Source of the DNA: Pseudomonas nunensis
Lineage (GTDB): Bacteria; Pseudomonadota; Gammaproteobacteria; Pseudomonadales; Pseudomonadaceae
Assembly: GCF_024296925.1 (NCBI RefSeq)
Contig: NZ_CP101125.1
Location: 2,501-66,500, forward strand
Length of the DNA stretch: 64,000 bases
Reading direction: 5' to 3'
The notes beneath the pieces were generated by a model. That model searched no databases. It was not told where the DNA came from and worked only from the letters and a program-made list of their open reading frames with translations. This document shows positions 29,978 through 38,887 of this stretch, one piece after another. Within the stretch, counting starts at the first letter, position 1, and each line of letters begins with the position of its first letter. The position numbers were made by a program, and so were the translations under genes.

Positions 29978-31273
29978 TCAGGTCGGCACCGTGGCCACAG
30001 GTTGCTCGGCAACGGTGGGCGTGCGATTCAATGTCTCCGGCATGGCCACCACCAGCAACACCAGCGCTGCCGCCGCCACTGCCGCCAGCGTCAGGAATGC
30101 CGCGCTGTAACCGGCCGATTGAACCACCAGCCCGGCCAAGCCGTTACTCAGTGCGGCGCCCAGACCGAACACCGTCGACAGCGCACCGAGGCTCACATTG
30201 AAGCGTCCGGTGCCTTGGGTCAGGTCCTTGATCACCACGGGAAACAATGCGCCGAAGATCCCGGCCCCGACGCCGTCGAGCAATTGCACGGCCACCAGCC
30301 AATACGGATCATCCGACAACGTATAGAGCACCCCGCGCAATGGCAGGATCAGGAAACCCGCCAGCAGCAACGGTTTACGTCCCCACACATCGGCCTTCCA
30401 CCCCACCAGCAACGCCACAGGCACCATGACTAATTGCGCGGCAACGATGCAGGCGGACGTGAGCGGCGTGGCCATTTGCAGGTTCACCAGGGACAATTTC
30501 TGACTCACCAGCGGGAGCATTGCTGCGTTCGCCAGATGAAAAAGCCCACAACAAATAGCGAACACCAGCAACGGGCGATTGTGCAGCAGCACGTTCAACC
30601 CCGAGGGTTGTTCGCCGTGGGCCGGGCCTTGCGGGTCGAAGCCTCGGGCGACGTCGTGATCGATGGCTTGTGGCGCGATGAAGCTGATGGCAATCACGCT
30701 GGCCAGCGCCATCACGGCCATCAGGTAAAACACCGCCACCGGGCCGAACAAATACGCAAATCCCCCGGCCAGCAACGCCGCGACCGCATTGCCGGCATGG
30801 TTGAAAGTTTCATTGCGTCCGGTACGGCGGGTAAACGCCCGGGGCCCGGTGATGCCCAACGAAATGGCGGAAATGGCCGGGGCGAACACCGACGCCGCGA
30901 CAGCGCTCAAGGCCTGGGTCAGCGCCACCAGGGTGAATGAGGTAATGAACGGCAACAGCAAACAGCTCAGCGTCACCAGCAGCGCCGCGACGATGATCAC
31001 TGCGCGTTTGCGCCGGGTTCGGTCGATCAACGCGCCGGCCGGAGTCTGGGTCAACAGCGCGGCGATCCCGGCAATCGTCATCACCAAGCCGATGCTGGCC
31101 GGGTCCCAGTGATGCACTGCCAACAAATAAATCGCCAGGTAGGGCCCGAGTCCGTCACGCACGTCGGCGAGAAAGAAGTTGAGCCCGTCCAGGGAAAGGG
31201 TGTTGCGACGATCGGTCGGAGCGTTCAAGGGCGGCGGCCTCTGCTTGGCGGAGCGCAGGTGTGTGCTGCGCAT
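29978..31273 (-). CDS. MFS transporter (drug/metabolite efflux-like)
   Basis: The 431-residue protein with 12 predicted helices has the loop motif [14 protein letters not shown] between helices 2 and 3. The start is placed at ATG 31273 ([11 protein letters not shown]); the open frame continues 91 codons further but covers the divergent ddlA promoter and start. Residues 1-30 are charged and lead into helix 1 ([20 protein letters not shown]). An efflux role is an inference from family; the substrate is unknown. Confidence 0.82.
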   Translation of the reverse strand: MRSTHLRSAKQRPPPLNAPTDRRNTLSLDGLNFFLADVRDGLGPYLAIYLLAVHHWDPASIGLVMTIAGIAALLTQTPAGALIDRTRRKRAVIIVAALLVTLSCLLLPFITSFTLVALTQALSAVAASVFAPAISAISLGITGPRAFTRRTGRNETFNHAGNAVAALLAGGFAYLFGPVAVFYLMAVMALASVIAISFIAPQAIDHDVARGFDPQGPAHGEQPSGLNVLLHNRPLLVFAICCGLFHLANAAMLPLVSQKLSLVNLQMATPLTSACIVAAQLVMVPVALLVGWKADVWGRKPLLLAGFLILPLRGVLYTLSDDPYWLVAVQLLDGVGAGIFGALFPVVIKDLTQGTGRFNVSLGALSTVFGLGAALSNGLAGLVVQSAGYSAAFLTLAAVAAAALVLLVVAMPETLNRTPTVAEQPVATVPT

Positions 31274-31367
31274 TAGCAATGACTCATCGTTACCACACGA
31301 AGTTTCAGTCTTTAACTCATCCGCGCTGCCGTGGTATGAAACACCACGTTCACTAAGAGGCCAAGCA

Positions 31368-32462
31368 ATGAGCAAGCTGCGGGTTGGGATTATTTTCGGG
31401 GGCCGTTCGGCGGAGCATGAAGTGTCGCTGCAATCGGCGAAAAACATCGTTGATGCGCTGGACCGCTCGCGCTTCGAGCCGGTACTGATCGGCATCGACA
31501 AGCAAGGCCACTGGCACCTCAACGATCCCTCGAACTTCCTGCTCAATCAGGAAAACCCGGCGCTGATCGCCCTCAATCAATCCAACCGCGAATTGGCCGT
31601 GGTGCCGGGCAAGGCCAGTCAGCAATTGGTCGAAACGTCGAGCCCTGAGCTGCTGGGCCACGTGGATGTGATCTTCCCGATTGTCCACGGCACCCTCGGC
31701 GAAGACGGCTGCCTGCAAGGTTTGCTGCGCATGGCGGATTTGCCGTTTGTCGGTTCCGATGTGCTGGGCTCTGCGGTGTGCATGGACAAGGACATCAGCA
31801 AACGCCTGCTGCGAGACGCCGGGATTGCGGTCACTCCTTTCGTGACGTTGAACCGTGCCAGCGCCGCGCGCACCGGGTTCGCCGACGTGCAGGGCAAGCT
31901 CGGCCTGCCGCTGTTCGTCAAACCGGCGAACCAAGGTTCTTCGGTGGGTGTGAGCAAAGTGACCGACGAAACCGAATACGTGGCGGCGGTTGAGCTGGCC
32001 CTGGGCTTCGACGAAAAAGTCCTGATCGAATCCGCCGTCAGCGGTCGCGAGATTGAATGCGCGGTGCTCGGCAATGATCAGCCGATCGCCAGTGGTTGTG
32101 GCGAGATCGTGGTGCGCAGCGGGTTCTATTCCTACGACAGCAAATACATCGACAACCAAGCCGCCGAAGTGGTGGTGCCGGCCAATATCAGCGTTGAAGC
32201 GAGCGAGCGCATTCGCGCCTTGGCCGTTGAGGCCTTTCAGGTGTTGGGTTGTTCCGGGCTGGCGCGGGTCGATGTGTTCCTCACCGACAGCGGCGAAGTG
32301 TTGATCAACGAGATCAACTCACTGCCCGGTTTCACCCGCATCAGCATGTACCCCAAGCTTTGGCAGGCCACCGGCATGACGTACAGCGAACTGGTCAGCC
32401 GTTTGATCGACCTGGCGCTGGAAAAGCATCAGGCACGGCAAGCGTTGAAGATCAGTCGCTAG
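31368..32462 (+). CDS. ddlA: D-alanine-D-alanine ligase, DdlA type
   Basis: The 364-residue ATP-grasp enzyme has [14 protein letters not shown] at the N-terminus, the HGTLGEDG loop, the serine-containing [14 protein letters not shown] loop, and [17 protein letters not shown] at the C-terminus. It makes the D-Ala-D-Ala dipeptide of peptidoglycan. The length matches DdlA; pseudomonads usually have a DdlB in the dcw cluster, so this is the second ligase. ATG 31368 has AAGAGG upstream. The region ahead holds the dyad CGTGGT-N7-ACCACG (31330-31348). Confidence 0.95.
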   Translation: MSKLRVGIIFGGRSAEHEVSLQSAKNIVDALDRSRFEPVLIGIDKQGHWHLNDPSNFLLNQENPALIALNQSNRELAVVPGKASQQLVETSSPELLGHVDVIFPIVHGTLGEDGCLQGLLRMADLPFVGSDVLGSAVCMDKDISKRLLRDAGIAVTPFVTLNRASAARTGFADVQGKLGLPLFVKPANQGSSVGVSKVTDETEYVAAVELALGFDEKVLIESAVSGREIECAVLGNDQPIASGCGEIVVRSGFYSYDSKYIDNQAAEVVVPANISVEASERIRALAVEAFQVLGCSGLARVDVFLTDSGEVLINEINSLPGFTRISMYPKLWQATGMTYSELVSRLIDLALEKHQARQALKISR

Positions 32463-32527
32463 GCTGTGCGTCATCAATCCTGGCGTCTAGTTGCACAGCG
32501 CTGCGTTATCCCGAATGATGTGCAAAG

Positions 32528-32537
32528 TTGTATACAA
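32528..32537. promoter_or_regulatory. Palindrome TTGTATACAA, candidate GntR/FadR-type operator
   Basis: A perfect 10-base palindrome lies 26 bases before the Mop-protein start. It fits the T-x-GT-x2-AC-x-A half-site rule of FadR-subfamily GntR regulators. It is too short to be certain, but its position between promoter and start is right for repression. Confidence 0.4.
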
Positions 32538-32563
32538 AAATTACTAACAGAGGCGACAACATC

Positions 32564-32992
32564 ATGAAAGTCAGCGCACGTAACGTCTTCAAGGGAACCA
32601 TCAGCCAGCTGCAACCTGGCGCCGTCAACGCCGAAGTGTCTCTGAAACTCGCGGGCGGCAATGAGTTGGTGGCGGTGGTGACCATGGAAAGCGTGAAGAG
32701 CCTTGGCCTGGCAGTCGGCAAGGAGGCGGTTGCCCTGGTGAAGGCGCCATGGGTGATGCTGATGACCGAATCCAGCGACATCCGCCTATCGGCGCGTAAC
32801 TGCCTGGAAGGCAAAGTCACCAGCGTGACCGATGGCGCGGTGAATGCTGAAGTGGTGATCCGGCTCGACGGCGGCAGCGATGTTTATTCGATCGTTACTC
32901 GTGAGGCGGTTGCAGAGTTGGGGCTGGCGCCGGGCGTGAGTGCGACGGCTGTAATCAAGGCCTCGCATATTATTTTGGGTGTGCCGGCCTGA
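32564..32992 (+). CDS. Tandem Mop/TOBE-domain molybdate-binding protein
   Basis: The 142-residue protein is made of two Mop repeats (about 1-69 and 72-140). Each follows the pattern SARN-x-(F/L)-(K/E)-G, then GAVNAEV, then A-x2-(K/A)-x-(P/S)-(W/H)-(V/I). Di-Mop proteins bind molybdate or tungstate as oligomers and act as stores or cofactors of molybdate handling. ATG 32564 follows AGAGGCGA. No mod transport genes are adjacent. Confidence 0.88.
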   Translation: MKVSARNVFKGTISQLQPGAVNAEVSLKLAGGNELVAVVTMESVKSLGLAVGKEAVALVKAPWVMLMTESSDIRLSARNCLEGKVTSVTDGAVNAEVVIRLDGGSDVYSIVTREAVAELGLAPGVSATAVIKASHIILGVPA

Positions 32993-33023
32993 GTCATCGA
33001 TTTCAAGTACAGCTCAGATTGAA

Positions 33024-33124
33024 GTGGGAGCGGCGGTGCGACGATTCGACTTGCTCGCGAAGCAGACAACGCGGTGTTTCAGCAGAACCGCGTTATCGTT
33101 CTTCGCGAGCAAGCCAGCTCCCAC
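33024..33124. repeat. REPIN with one diverged arm
   Basis: Arm 33101-33124 is close to the standard REP (CTTCGCGAGCAAGCCAGCTC). The opposite arm (33024-33062) has an insertion or replacement between GTGGGAGCGG and CTTGCTCGCG. It lies between the convergent Mop-protein and ggt genes. Confidence 0.75.
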
Positions 33125-33128
33125 AGAC

Positions 33129-34961
33129 TCAATCCCCCAACGCTTCCCCCTCACGCCGTGGATCCGCTCCGCCCGCCAACGACGCTTTCCCTGATGCATC
33201 CTTGACCCGAACAATCGCCTGGGTCCCGCTGGTCATATCGATTTCATTCACCGCATGCCCTTTGTCCTTCAGCGCCTGAATCAGCATCGGGCTGAATTGC
33301 CCCTGTTCCAGTTCCGTCGGGCCGTTGCGGCTGCCGAAGTTGGGCAGGTTGATGGCGGCTTGTGGGTCGAGGTTCCAGTCGAGCAGGCCGATGGTGGATT
33401 TGGCCACGTATTCGATGATTTGCGAGCCGCCAGGTGAGCCGACGGTGGCCACGAATTCGCCGCTCTGGCGATCGAAGATCAAGGTCGGTGCCATGGATGA
33501 GCGCGGGCGTTTGCCGGGTTCGACGCGGTTGGCGACTTTCTGGCCGTTTTCTTCGGGGATGAACGAGAAGTCGGTCATCTGGTTGTTGAGCAGGAAGCCC
33601 TGGACCATCAGGTGTGAGCCGAACGCGGACTCGACGGTGGTGGTCATGGACACGGCGCCGCCTTCGTCATCGACGGCGACCACTTGCGAAGTTGAAATGC
33701 GCAGCGGTGAACGGTCCGGCGCGTAGGCGACTTGAATGCCCGGCGGCGTGCCGGGTTTGGCCGTGCCCATGCTGCGGTCGCCAATCAGGGCGGCGCGGCT
33801 GGCCAGGTAGCTCGGGTCTACCAGGCCCTTGACCGGCACTGGCACGAAGTCGGTGTCGGCCACGTATTGCGCGCGGTCGGCGTAGGCCAAGCGTTCGGCT
33901 TCGGAGATCAGATGCACGGCTTCAGGCGCCGGTTCGATGCCGGCCGGCTTATTGGTCTTGAGCGGTTTGAGTGGCGCCAAAGCGAAGCGCGGGTCGCGGC
34001 TTTCCAGAGCTTGCAAGGTGCCGAGGATCTGCGCCACGGCAATCCCGCCTGATGACGGTGGCGGCATGCCGCAGACCTGCCAGCGTTTGTAGTCGGTGCA
34101 CAGCGGCGCACGTTCCTTGGCTTTGTAAGCCTGAAGGTCATTCAGCGAAAGGCTGCCAGGGTTTTTATGGCCCTGGACCTTGGCGACGATTTCTTCGGCA
34201 ATCGGCCCTTTGTACAACGCATCGGGACCTTCCGTGGCGATGCGTTTGAACACTGCGGCGAGTGCCGGATTCTTTAGCTGTGTACCGACGGCTTTCGGGC
34301 TGCCGTCAGCATTCAGAAAGTACGCCACCATGTCCGGCGAACGCGGCAGCGACGAATCCGAAGCGATCAGCAGGTGCAAGCGCGGCGAGATTGCAAAGCC
34401 CTGCTCGGCAAGTTTGATTGCCGGCTCGAACAGCTTGGCCCAAGGCAAGCGCCCGTGTTTCTGATGCGCCAGCTCAAGCGCCCGCAACACGCCCGGCGTG
34501 CCTACTGAGCGACCACCGATCTGCGCCTGGGTGAACGGCATCGGTGTGCCGTCGGCTTGTAGGAAAAGTTTCTCAGTGGCGCCGGACGGAGCGGTTTCTC
34601 GACCGTCATAAGTGCGCACGGCCTTACCGTCCCACAACACGATCAACGCACCGCCGCCGATGCCCGAGGATTGCGGTTCCACCAGGGTCAACACCGCTTG
34701 CATCGCGATGGCCGCATCGATGGCCGAACCGCCCTGACGCAGCATCTCGCGCCCGGCAGCGGCCGCCAGAGGATTGGCTGCAGCTGCCATGTGTTTCGCG
34801 GCGTGGCGGGTTTGCAGGTCAGTGCGAAAACCGGTGGCGGCTTCCGGCGCCAGGGGCAACGTCGAAGAGGGTGGTGCATTGCAGGCAGCGAGGGTCAACG
34901 CGACGGCAATCAGCGACAGGGCTGACAGGCGATAGCGGCTCAAGTGGAAGGCTGGGAACAC
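33129..34961 (-). CDS. ggt: Gamma-glutamyltransferase, lipoprotein form
   Basis: The 610-residue precursor keeps the GGT landmarks: SGIGGGAL, the autocleavage and catalytic Thr in VSMTTTVES (about residues 417-425), and the C-terminal GSPGGS oxyanion loop. It hydrolyses or transfers gamma-glutamyl groups, chiefly of glutathione. The N-terminus holds a lipobox LAAC, so the enzyme is probably membrane-anchored and not free in the periplasm. Two GTG starts exist; 34961 has GGAG 8 bases ahead, whereas 34970 overlaps that GGAG, so 34961 is preferred. Confidence 0.9.
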   Translation of the reverse strand: MFPAFHLSRYRLSALSLIAVALTLAACNAPPSSTLPLAPEAATGFRTDLQTRHAAKHMAAAANPLAAAAGREMLRQGGSAIDAAIAMQAVLTLVEPQSSGIGGGALIVLWDGKAVRTYDGRETAPSGATEKLFLQADGTPMPFTQAQIGGRSVGTPGVLRALELAHQKHGRLPWAKLFEPAIKLAEQGFAISPRLHLLIASDSSLPRSPDMVAYFLNADGSPKAVGTQLKNPALAAVFKRIATEGPDALYKGPIAEEIVAKVQGHKNPGSLSLNDLQAYKAKERAPLCTDYKRWQVCGMPPPSSGGIAVAQILGTLQALESRDPRFALAPLKPLKTNKPAGIEPAPEAVHLISEAERLAYADRAQYVADTDFVPVPVKGLVDPSYLASRAALIGDRSMGTAKPGTPPGIQVAYAPDRSPLRISTSQVVAVDDEGGAVSMTTTVESAFGSHLMVQGFLLNNQMTDFSFIPEENGQKVANRVEPGKRPRSSMAPTLIFDRQSGEFVATVGSPGGSQIIEYVAKSTIGLLDWNLDPQAAINLPNFGSRNGPTELEQGQFSPMLIQALKDKGHAVNEIDMTSGTQAIVRVKDASGKASLAGGADPRREGEALGD

Positions 34962-35126
34962 GTGGGGCACTCCGTCCGTGGGAAAAAGGTTTTGGGGACT
35001 TTATCGACCGACAGGGTGCGACGCAAACTGCGTCCTACAGCCAAGGCACTTTTGCCCTTCATGAACCGGCGGAATTTCTGTAGGGTCGAGAACATCAGGA
35101 CCGCCAGAAACCAACAAGAGGCAGAC

Positions 35127-36236
35127 ATGCACACCGAGTTTCCTACCCAGCCAAGTTACCGTGGGCAACGTGAACAGTTCCTCGCGGCGGCCACCGCTGC
35201 CGGCGCGACGTTGACCGAATATCCGCACCCACTCAAAGGGCCGTTCGGTGAATCGTTGAGCACTGACGTGGCGGTGCTCGGTGATCCGGCGGCCAAACGG
35301 TTGCTCATTGCGTTGAGCGGTACTCACGGGGTCGAAGGCTTTTATGGCTCCGGGTGTCAGATCAAATGGATGCAGGACTTGGGCAAGCGTTCACTGCCGG
35401 CGGATGTCGCGGTGGTGATGATCCACTTGATCAATCCGTGGGGCACGGCGTGGCTGCGTCGGGTCAATGAAGACAACATCGACCTCAATCGCAATCACCT
35501 GGATTTCGAACGTCCGCTGCCAGACAACCAGGCCTACGCGACGCTGCATGAGATCTATGCCAGCACTGAGTTGCACGGCCCCGAGCGTGATCGCGCCGAT
35601 GCCTTGCTCGATGCGCAAATCAAGGAACACGGTTGGTCGGCGGTGATGTCGATTGTCGAGGGCGGCCAGCACAGTCACCCCGATGGTCTGTTCTATGGCG
35701 GGCTGGCGCCGAGTTGGTCGAACCGCACGTTGCAGCAGATCATGCACAAACACGTGGCCCATGCCGAGGTCGCGATGTGTTTCGACCTGCACACCGGGGC
35801 AGGGGAGTACGGTCATCCGATGCTGCTGACCATCACCGAAGCGGCGTATCCGGCGCTGGAAGATGCCCAAGCCATTTACGGCCCATGGCTTTACACCTTG
35901 CACACCGGCGCCAACACCACCAGCGAAACCGGGATCGCGGCGACCGCGACGGGCTACACCTCACAGGCATTGCTCAATGCTTTGCCGCAGGTGCGGCTGA
36001 TGCCATTTGTGATCGAGTGCGGGACGTATCCGGGGCCAGACGTTCATCGTCATTTGCGCGATGACCACTGGCTGCATCTGTACGGCAACCCAAGTGATGC
36101 GGTGGGGCGTGGGATCAAACTCAATCTGCTTGAGCAGTTCTATCCGGCCGACAGCGACTGGCAGGCCATGGTCTGGCTGCGCACCTGGCAGATTTGGGAG
36201 CGCGGTTTGTCGGCGTTGTCGACGATGCGGGCCTGA
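35127..36236 (+). CDS. DUF2817 protein, M14-like zinc carboxypeptidase fold
   Basis: The 369-residue protein has the DUF2817 pattern: SGTHGVEGFYGS (zinc-ligand-like H-x2-E), NPWGTAWLRRVNEDNIDLNRN (as in succinylglutamate desuccinylase-like enzymes) and FDLHTGAGEYG (second His). It is probably a zinc amidohydrolase or carboxypeptidase on an unknown substrate. ATG 35127 has AAGAGG upstream. It diverges from ggt with 165 bases between. There is no signal peptide, so it is cytoplasmic. Confidence 0.85.
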   Translation: MHTEFPTQPSYRGQREQFLAAATAAGATLTEYPHPLKGPFGESLSTDVAVLGDPAAKRLLIALSGTHGVEGFYGSGCQIKWMQDLGKRSLPADVAVVMIHLINPWGTAWLRRVNEDNIDLNRNHLDFERPLPDNQAYATLHEIYASTELHGPERDRADALLDAQIKEHGWSAVMSIVEGGQHSHPDGLFYGGLAPSWSNRTLQQIMHKHVAHAEVAMCFDLHTGAGEYGHPMLLTITEAAYPALEDAQAIYGPWLYTLHTGANTTSETGIAATATGYTSQALLNALPQVRLMPFVIECGTYPGPDVHRHLRDDHWLHLYGNPSDAVGRGIKLNLLEQFYPADSDWQAMVWLRTWQIWERGLSALSTMRA

Positions 36237-36263
36237 CTGTAGTCGGGCACTTTTCTCGAGGCA

Positions 36264-36300
36264 TAAAAAAACGGCCTACCTTTCGGTAAGCCGTTTTTAG
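36264..36300. terminator. Bidirectional terminator between DUF2817 gene and tRNA-Met
   Basis: AAAAACGGCCTACC-TTTC-GGTAAGCCGTTTTT is a stem of about 14 bases with a short loop and T runs on both strands. Confidence 0.9.
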
Positions 36301-36304
36301 TACT

Positions 36305-36381
36305 TGGTGGCTACACAGGGACTTGAACCCCGGACCCCAGCATTATGAATGCTATGCTCTAACCAACTGAGCTATGTAGCC
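36305..36381 (-). tRNA. tRNA-Met (CAT anticodon, elongator-like)
   Basis: The 77-base minus-strand cloverleaf has acceptor GGCTACA/TGTAGCC, D-arm AGCTCAGTTGGTTAGAGC, anticodon arm GCATT-CAT-AATGC, T-arm with GGTTCAAGTCC and an encoded CCA. The first acceptor pair is a matched G-C, unlike initiator tRNA. A CAT anticodon can also mark tRNA-Ile2 (lysidine), but the overall sequence fits elongator Met. It stands alone, followed by a terminator. Confidence 0.93.
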
Positions 36382-36497
36382 AAGTGGCGCGCATTATTCA
36401 CCTGGAACGAAGATGCGTCAAGCGTAAATTTAAAATATTTCTCCACACTTTCAACCGGTTATCGTCCTGGCCCGAAAAAACAGGGTGGGGCAGGGCG

Positions 36498-38555
36498 TCA
36501 ACGCAGCTGAAATCTCCCGGTATTCGCACTCAAGGCCTTGCTGCCCTGGCTTAGGGTGTCTGCCGCCAGGTTCACGGCCCGCGCGCCTTCCAGCAGCCTG
36601 ACGGCGGCCTGATCGACCTGCTGGATGTTGCCGCTGACCTCATCGGCGGTGCTCGCTTGCTCTTCGACCGCAGTAGCGATTTGCGCCAAGGTGTCGGTGA
36701 CGCTCTGTACGGCGCTGGCGATTTCTCCAAGACGTTCACCCAGACCCGTGACGGCTTCGGCGTCGGATTGGGCCTGGCCGCAAGCGGCTTCCATCAAGCT
36801 CACGGCTTCATTCACTGTATTGCGCAGGCTGTCGACGGTGCCGGCGATTTGTGCGGTGGAGGATTGCGTGCGCTGGGACAGACTGCGCACTTCATCGGCC
36901 ACCACGGCAAAGCCGCGACCTTGTTCACCCGCACGAGCGGCCTCGATGGCGGCGTTGAGCGCCAACAGGTTGGTTTGCTCGGCGACACCGCGAATGGTAT
37001 CGACCACCAATTGAATCTGTTGTCCTTGCTCACTGACCCGGCCCAATGCGGCGGCGGTGTCGTTGAGGCGTTGATTGAGCTGCTGAATGCTCGCCGTGGT
37101 GCGCTGGCTGTCGCGGCTGCTGTCGGCGGCGATGCGCTGGGTGTGTTGGGCGCTGCCGGACGCCTGTTCACAGCTTTGGGCGACGCCTTGCGAGGTGGCG
37201 GCCAACTGCGTGGCAGCGGCGGCGATCTGGCTGATCTGGATTTGCTGGGCTTCGACTTCGCCCAATGCGCCGCTGGAATGATCGTTGAGGGTGCGCACGG
37301 CATTGCTCAGTTGCAACGTCTCGTGATCGACCCCGAGCAAACTGTTGCGCAGTTGCACCACCGCGACATTCAGCGCAGTGCTGATTGCCGCCAGTTCATC
37401 GCGCCCCTGCACCGGCACTTGCAGGCTCAGGTTACCGTCGCGCAAGGCTTCGGCCAGCACGGTGATGCCGCTGGCGCTGCGCCGGATCGAAGCCTGCAAG
37501 CACACGAACAAATACAGCGCGGCCAACAGCAGGCAACCAAAGATCGTCGCCACCAGGATGAACTGGCGGATCGCCGAGCTGTGGTAGTAATCCAGGCGTT
37601 GATCCAGCGACACCAGCGATTGCTGGCGCAGCGAGGCGAGGTCAGTGAGCAGCGCGTCGAGGTTGTGTTCGAAGTCTTCCGGCTTGAGGTTGATGCTGCC
37701 GCCGAACACCCCGTCGTCCAGCACTTTCAAGGTCGAATCCAGATGCTTGAGGCTGTCATGGTACTGCCCGGCCCACGTCTGCAAGGCGCTGGGCAGGCGT
37801 GCTTCGAGCAGGCTGGCGGTCTTCACCAGTTGCTCCCGCGCATCCCCGATGCGACTGCGCAGATCGCGCAATTGCAGGCGGCTTTGCAGGGTGAATTGTC
37901 CCGATACCACTGATGCCTGGCCAACCGCCGCGAGACGACCGACCCGTTCAATCAGGTCCGGCGCATGCTGCGTGGAGATCTGCGTCAGCAAATAGGTTTC
38001 CAGCCACGGCGCCAGGGTCAGGCGATTGTCCATGACGATCTGTTCGCGCAAGGCTTGCAAGGCGCTCAGGGCATTGGTGAAACGGTCGTAACCGTCCGGC
38101 CACCAGCCGACGCTGCTCAGGCTTTTCGAGTCGAGGCCGTTGAGCGCGGTTTGCAAGGCTTGATAGCGGCTCAGGGTTTCACCTTCCGCGCCTTCGGTTT
38201 GCAGGGCATTGCCCAGGTCTGTCGTGGCTTGGGCGACGGCGGGCTGCACGGCGTCGAAAGCGCCCATGGCGGCGATCGTGGCCGGTGTCGGCTGACGATT
38301 TTTTTCAGTGGCGCGCCAGCGGGCGGCGCGATCACGTTGGGCGGCGAGCAGGTTGTCGAGCGCATCGAGGGACAGCAGTTGACGAACCCCGGCGCGTTCG
38401 CCGGAAATCAGTTGCAGCTTGTCGCGATAATCCTGGCCGATCATCAACAGGCTGCCGGCCAGCGGCAGGATGAATAGTAGAAACAGCAACTGAAACTTGC
38501 GTGCGAAGCCAAAACGCCCCAGCAGTCCGATCCCCGGTGATAAAAAAGCCTGCAT
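36498..38555 (-). CDS. Transmembrane methyl-accepting chemotaxis protein
   Basis: The 685-residue receptor has TM1 at about 21-40, a helical periplasmic sensing domain (41-330, containing a nitrate/nitrite-sensor-like NIT pattern such as LLSLDALDNLLAAQRDRAARWRA), TM2 at 331-354, a HAMP region, and a cytoplasmic MCP domain with the [20 protein letters not shown] hairpin. It would pass ligand signals to CheA. ATG 38555 has GGAG 9 bases upstream. The ligand is unknown; the NIT resemblance is tentative. Confidence 0.9.
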   Translation of the reverse strand: MQAFLSPGIGLLGRFGFARKFQLLFLLFILPLAGSLLMIGQDYRDKLQLISGERAGVRQLLSLDALDNLLAAQRDRAARWRATEKNRQPTPATIAAMGAFDAVQPAVAQATTDLGNALQTEGAEGETLSRYQALQTALNGLDSKSLSSVGWWPDGYDRFTNALSALQALREQIVMDNRLTLAPWLETYLLTQISTQHAPDLIERVGRLAAVGQASVVSGQFTLQSRLQLRDLRSRIGDAREQLVKTASLLEARLPSALQTWAGQYHDSLKHLDSTLKVLDDGVFGGSINLKPEDFEHNLDALLTDLASLRQQSLVSLDQRLDYYHSSAIRQFILVATIFGCLLLAALYLFVCLQASIRRSASGITVLAEALRDGNLSLQVPVQGRDELAAISTALNVAVVQLRNSLLGVDHETLQLSNAVRTLNDHSSGALGEVEAQQIQISQIAAAATQLAATSQGVAQSCEQASGSAQHTQRIAADSSRDSQRTTASIQQLNQRLNDTAAALGRVSEQGQQIQLVVDTIRGVAEQTNLLALNAAIEAARAGEQGRGFAVVADEVRSLSQRTQSSTAQIAGTVDSLRNTVNEAVSLMEAACGQAQSDAEAVTGLGERLGEIASAVQSVTDTLAQIATAVEEQASTADEVSGNIQQVDQAAVRLLEGARAVNLAADTLSQGSKALSANTGRFQLR

Positions 38556-38887
38556 GCCCCATGACTCCTCTGGACACCACGCACCATTGGCGTGCGTCGT
38601 GATCGTTGCGACCGCGACTTGTGCCCTTTTAAAAGGCCTCGAAAGTTCACCCTCGCCAGCTCTGTAGGCCGACTCTGTAGCGAAACTTCCCATTCTCGAT
38701 CCCCTTTGTAAGGGGGCCGCGTTGAAGCGGATAAGCAAGGCAAGATTCAGACCATGGCGTTGCGCTATCACCCACTCTTCGATGAACGACGAGGTCGTTA
38801 GCAGGCTAAGGGGATGGCGCTGCTGCACTGAAAAATGGCACATTGACGCACCTGCCCGTGTGCACCCTCTGTTGTACGGAAATTCTC
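38556..38887. other. 332-base intergenic region between divergent chemoreceptor and fsr genes
   Basis: This region must carry both divergent promoters. I see a small hairpin CCCCTT-TGT-AAGGGG (38701-38715) but no convincing sigma-70, sigma-28 or sigma-54 box and no believable small gene. Confidence 0.6.

Noticed and set aside
34204..34210. TTGTACAA-like half-site in the ggt gene as another PplR site
   Set aside because: It lies inside coding sequence, has no partner repeat at 12 bases and no promoter nearby.
18378..36236. Genomic island or prophage in the accessory stretch
   Set aside because: No integrase, transposase, phage gene or attachment-site repeat is seen. Base composition is even apart from the small MNT locus.
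38844..38860. Possible sigma-54 box near TGGCAC in front of fsr
   Set aside because: The GG and GC dinucleotides are 9, not 10, bases apart, so the spacing is wrong.
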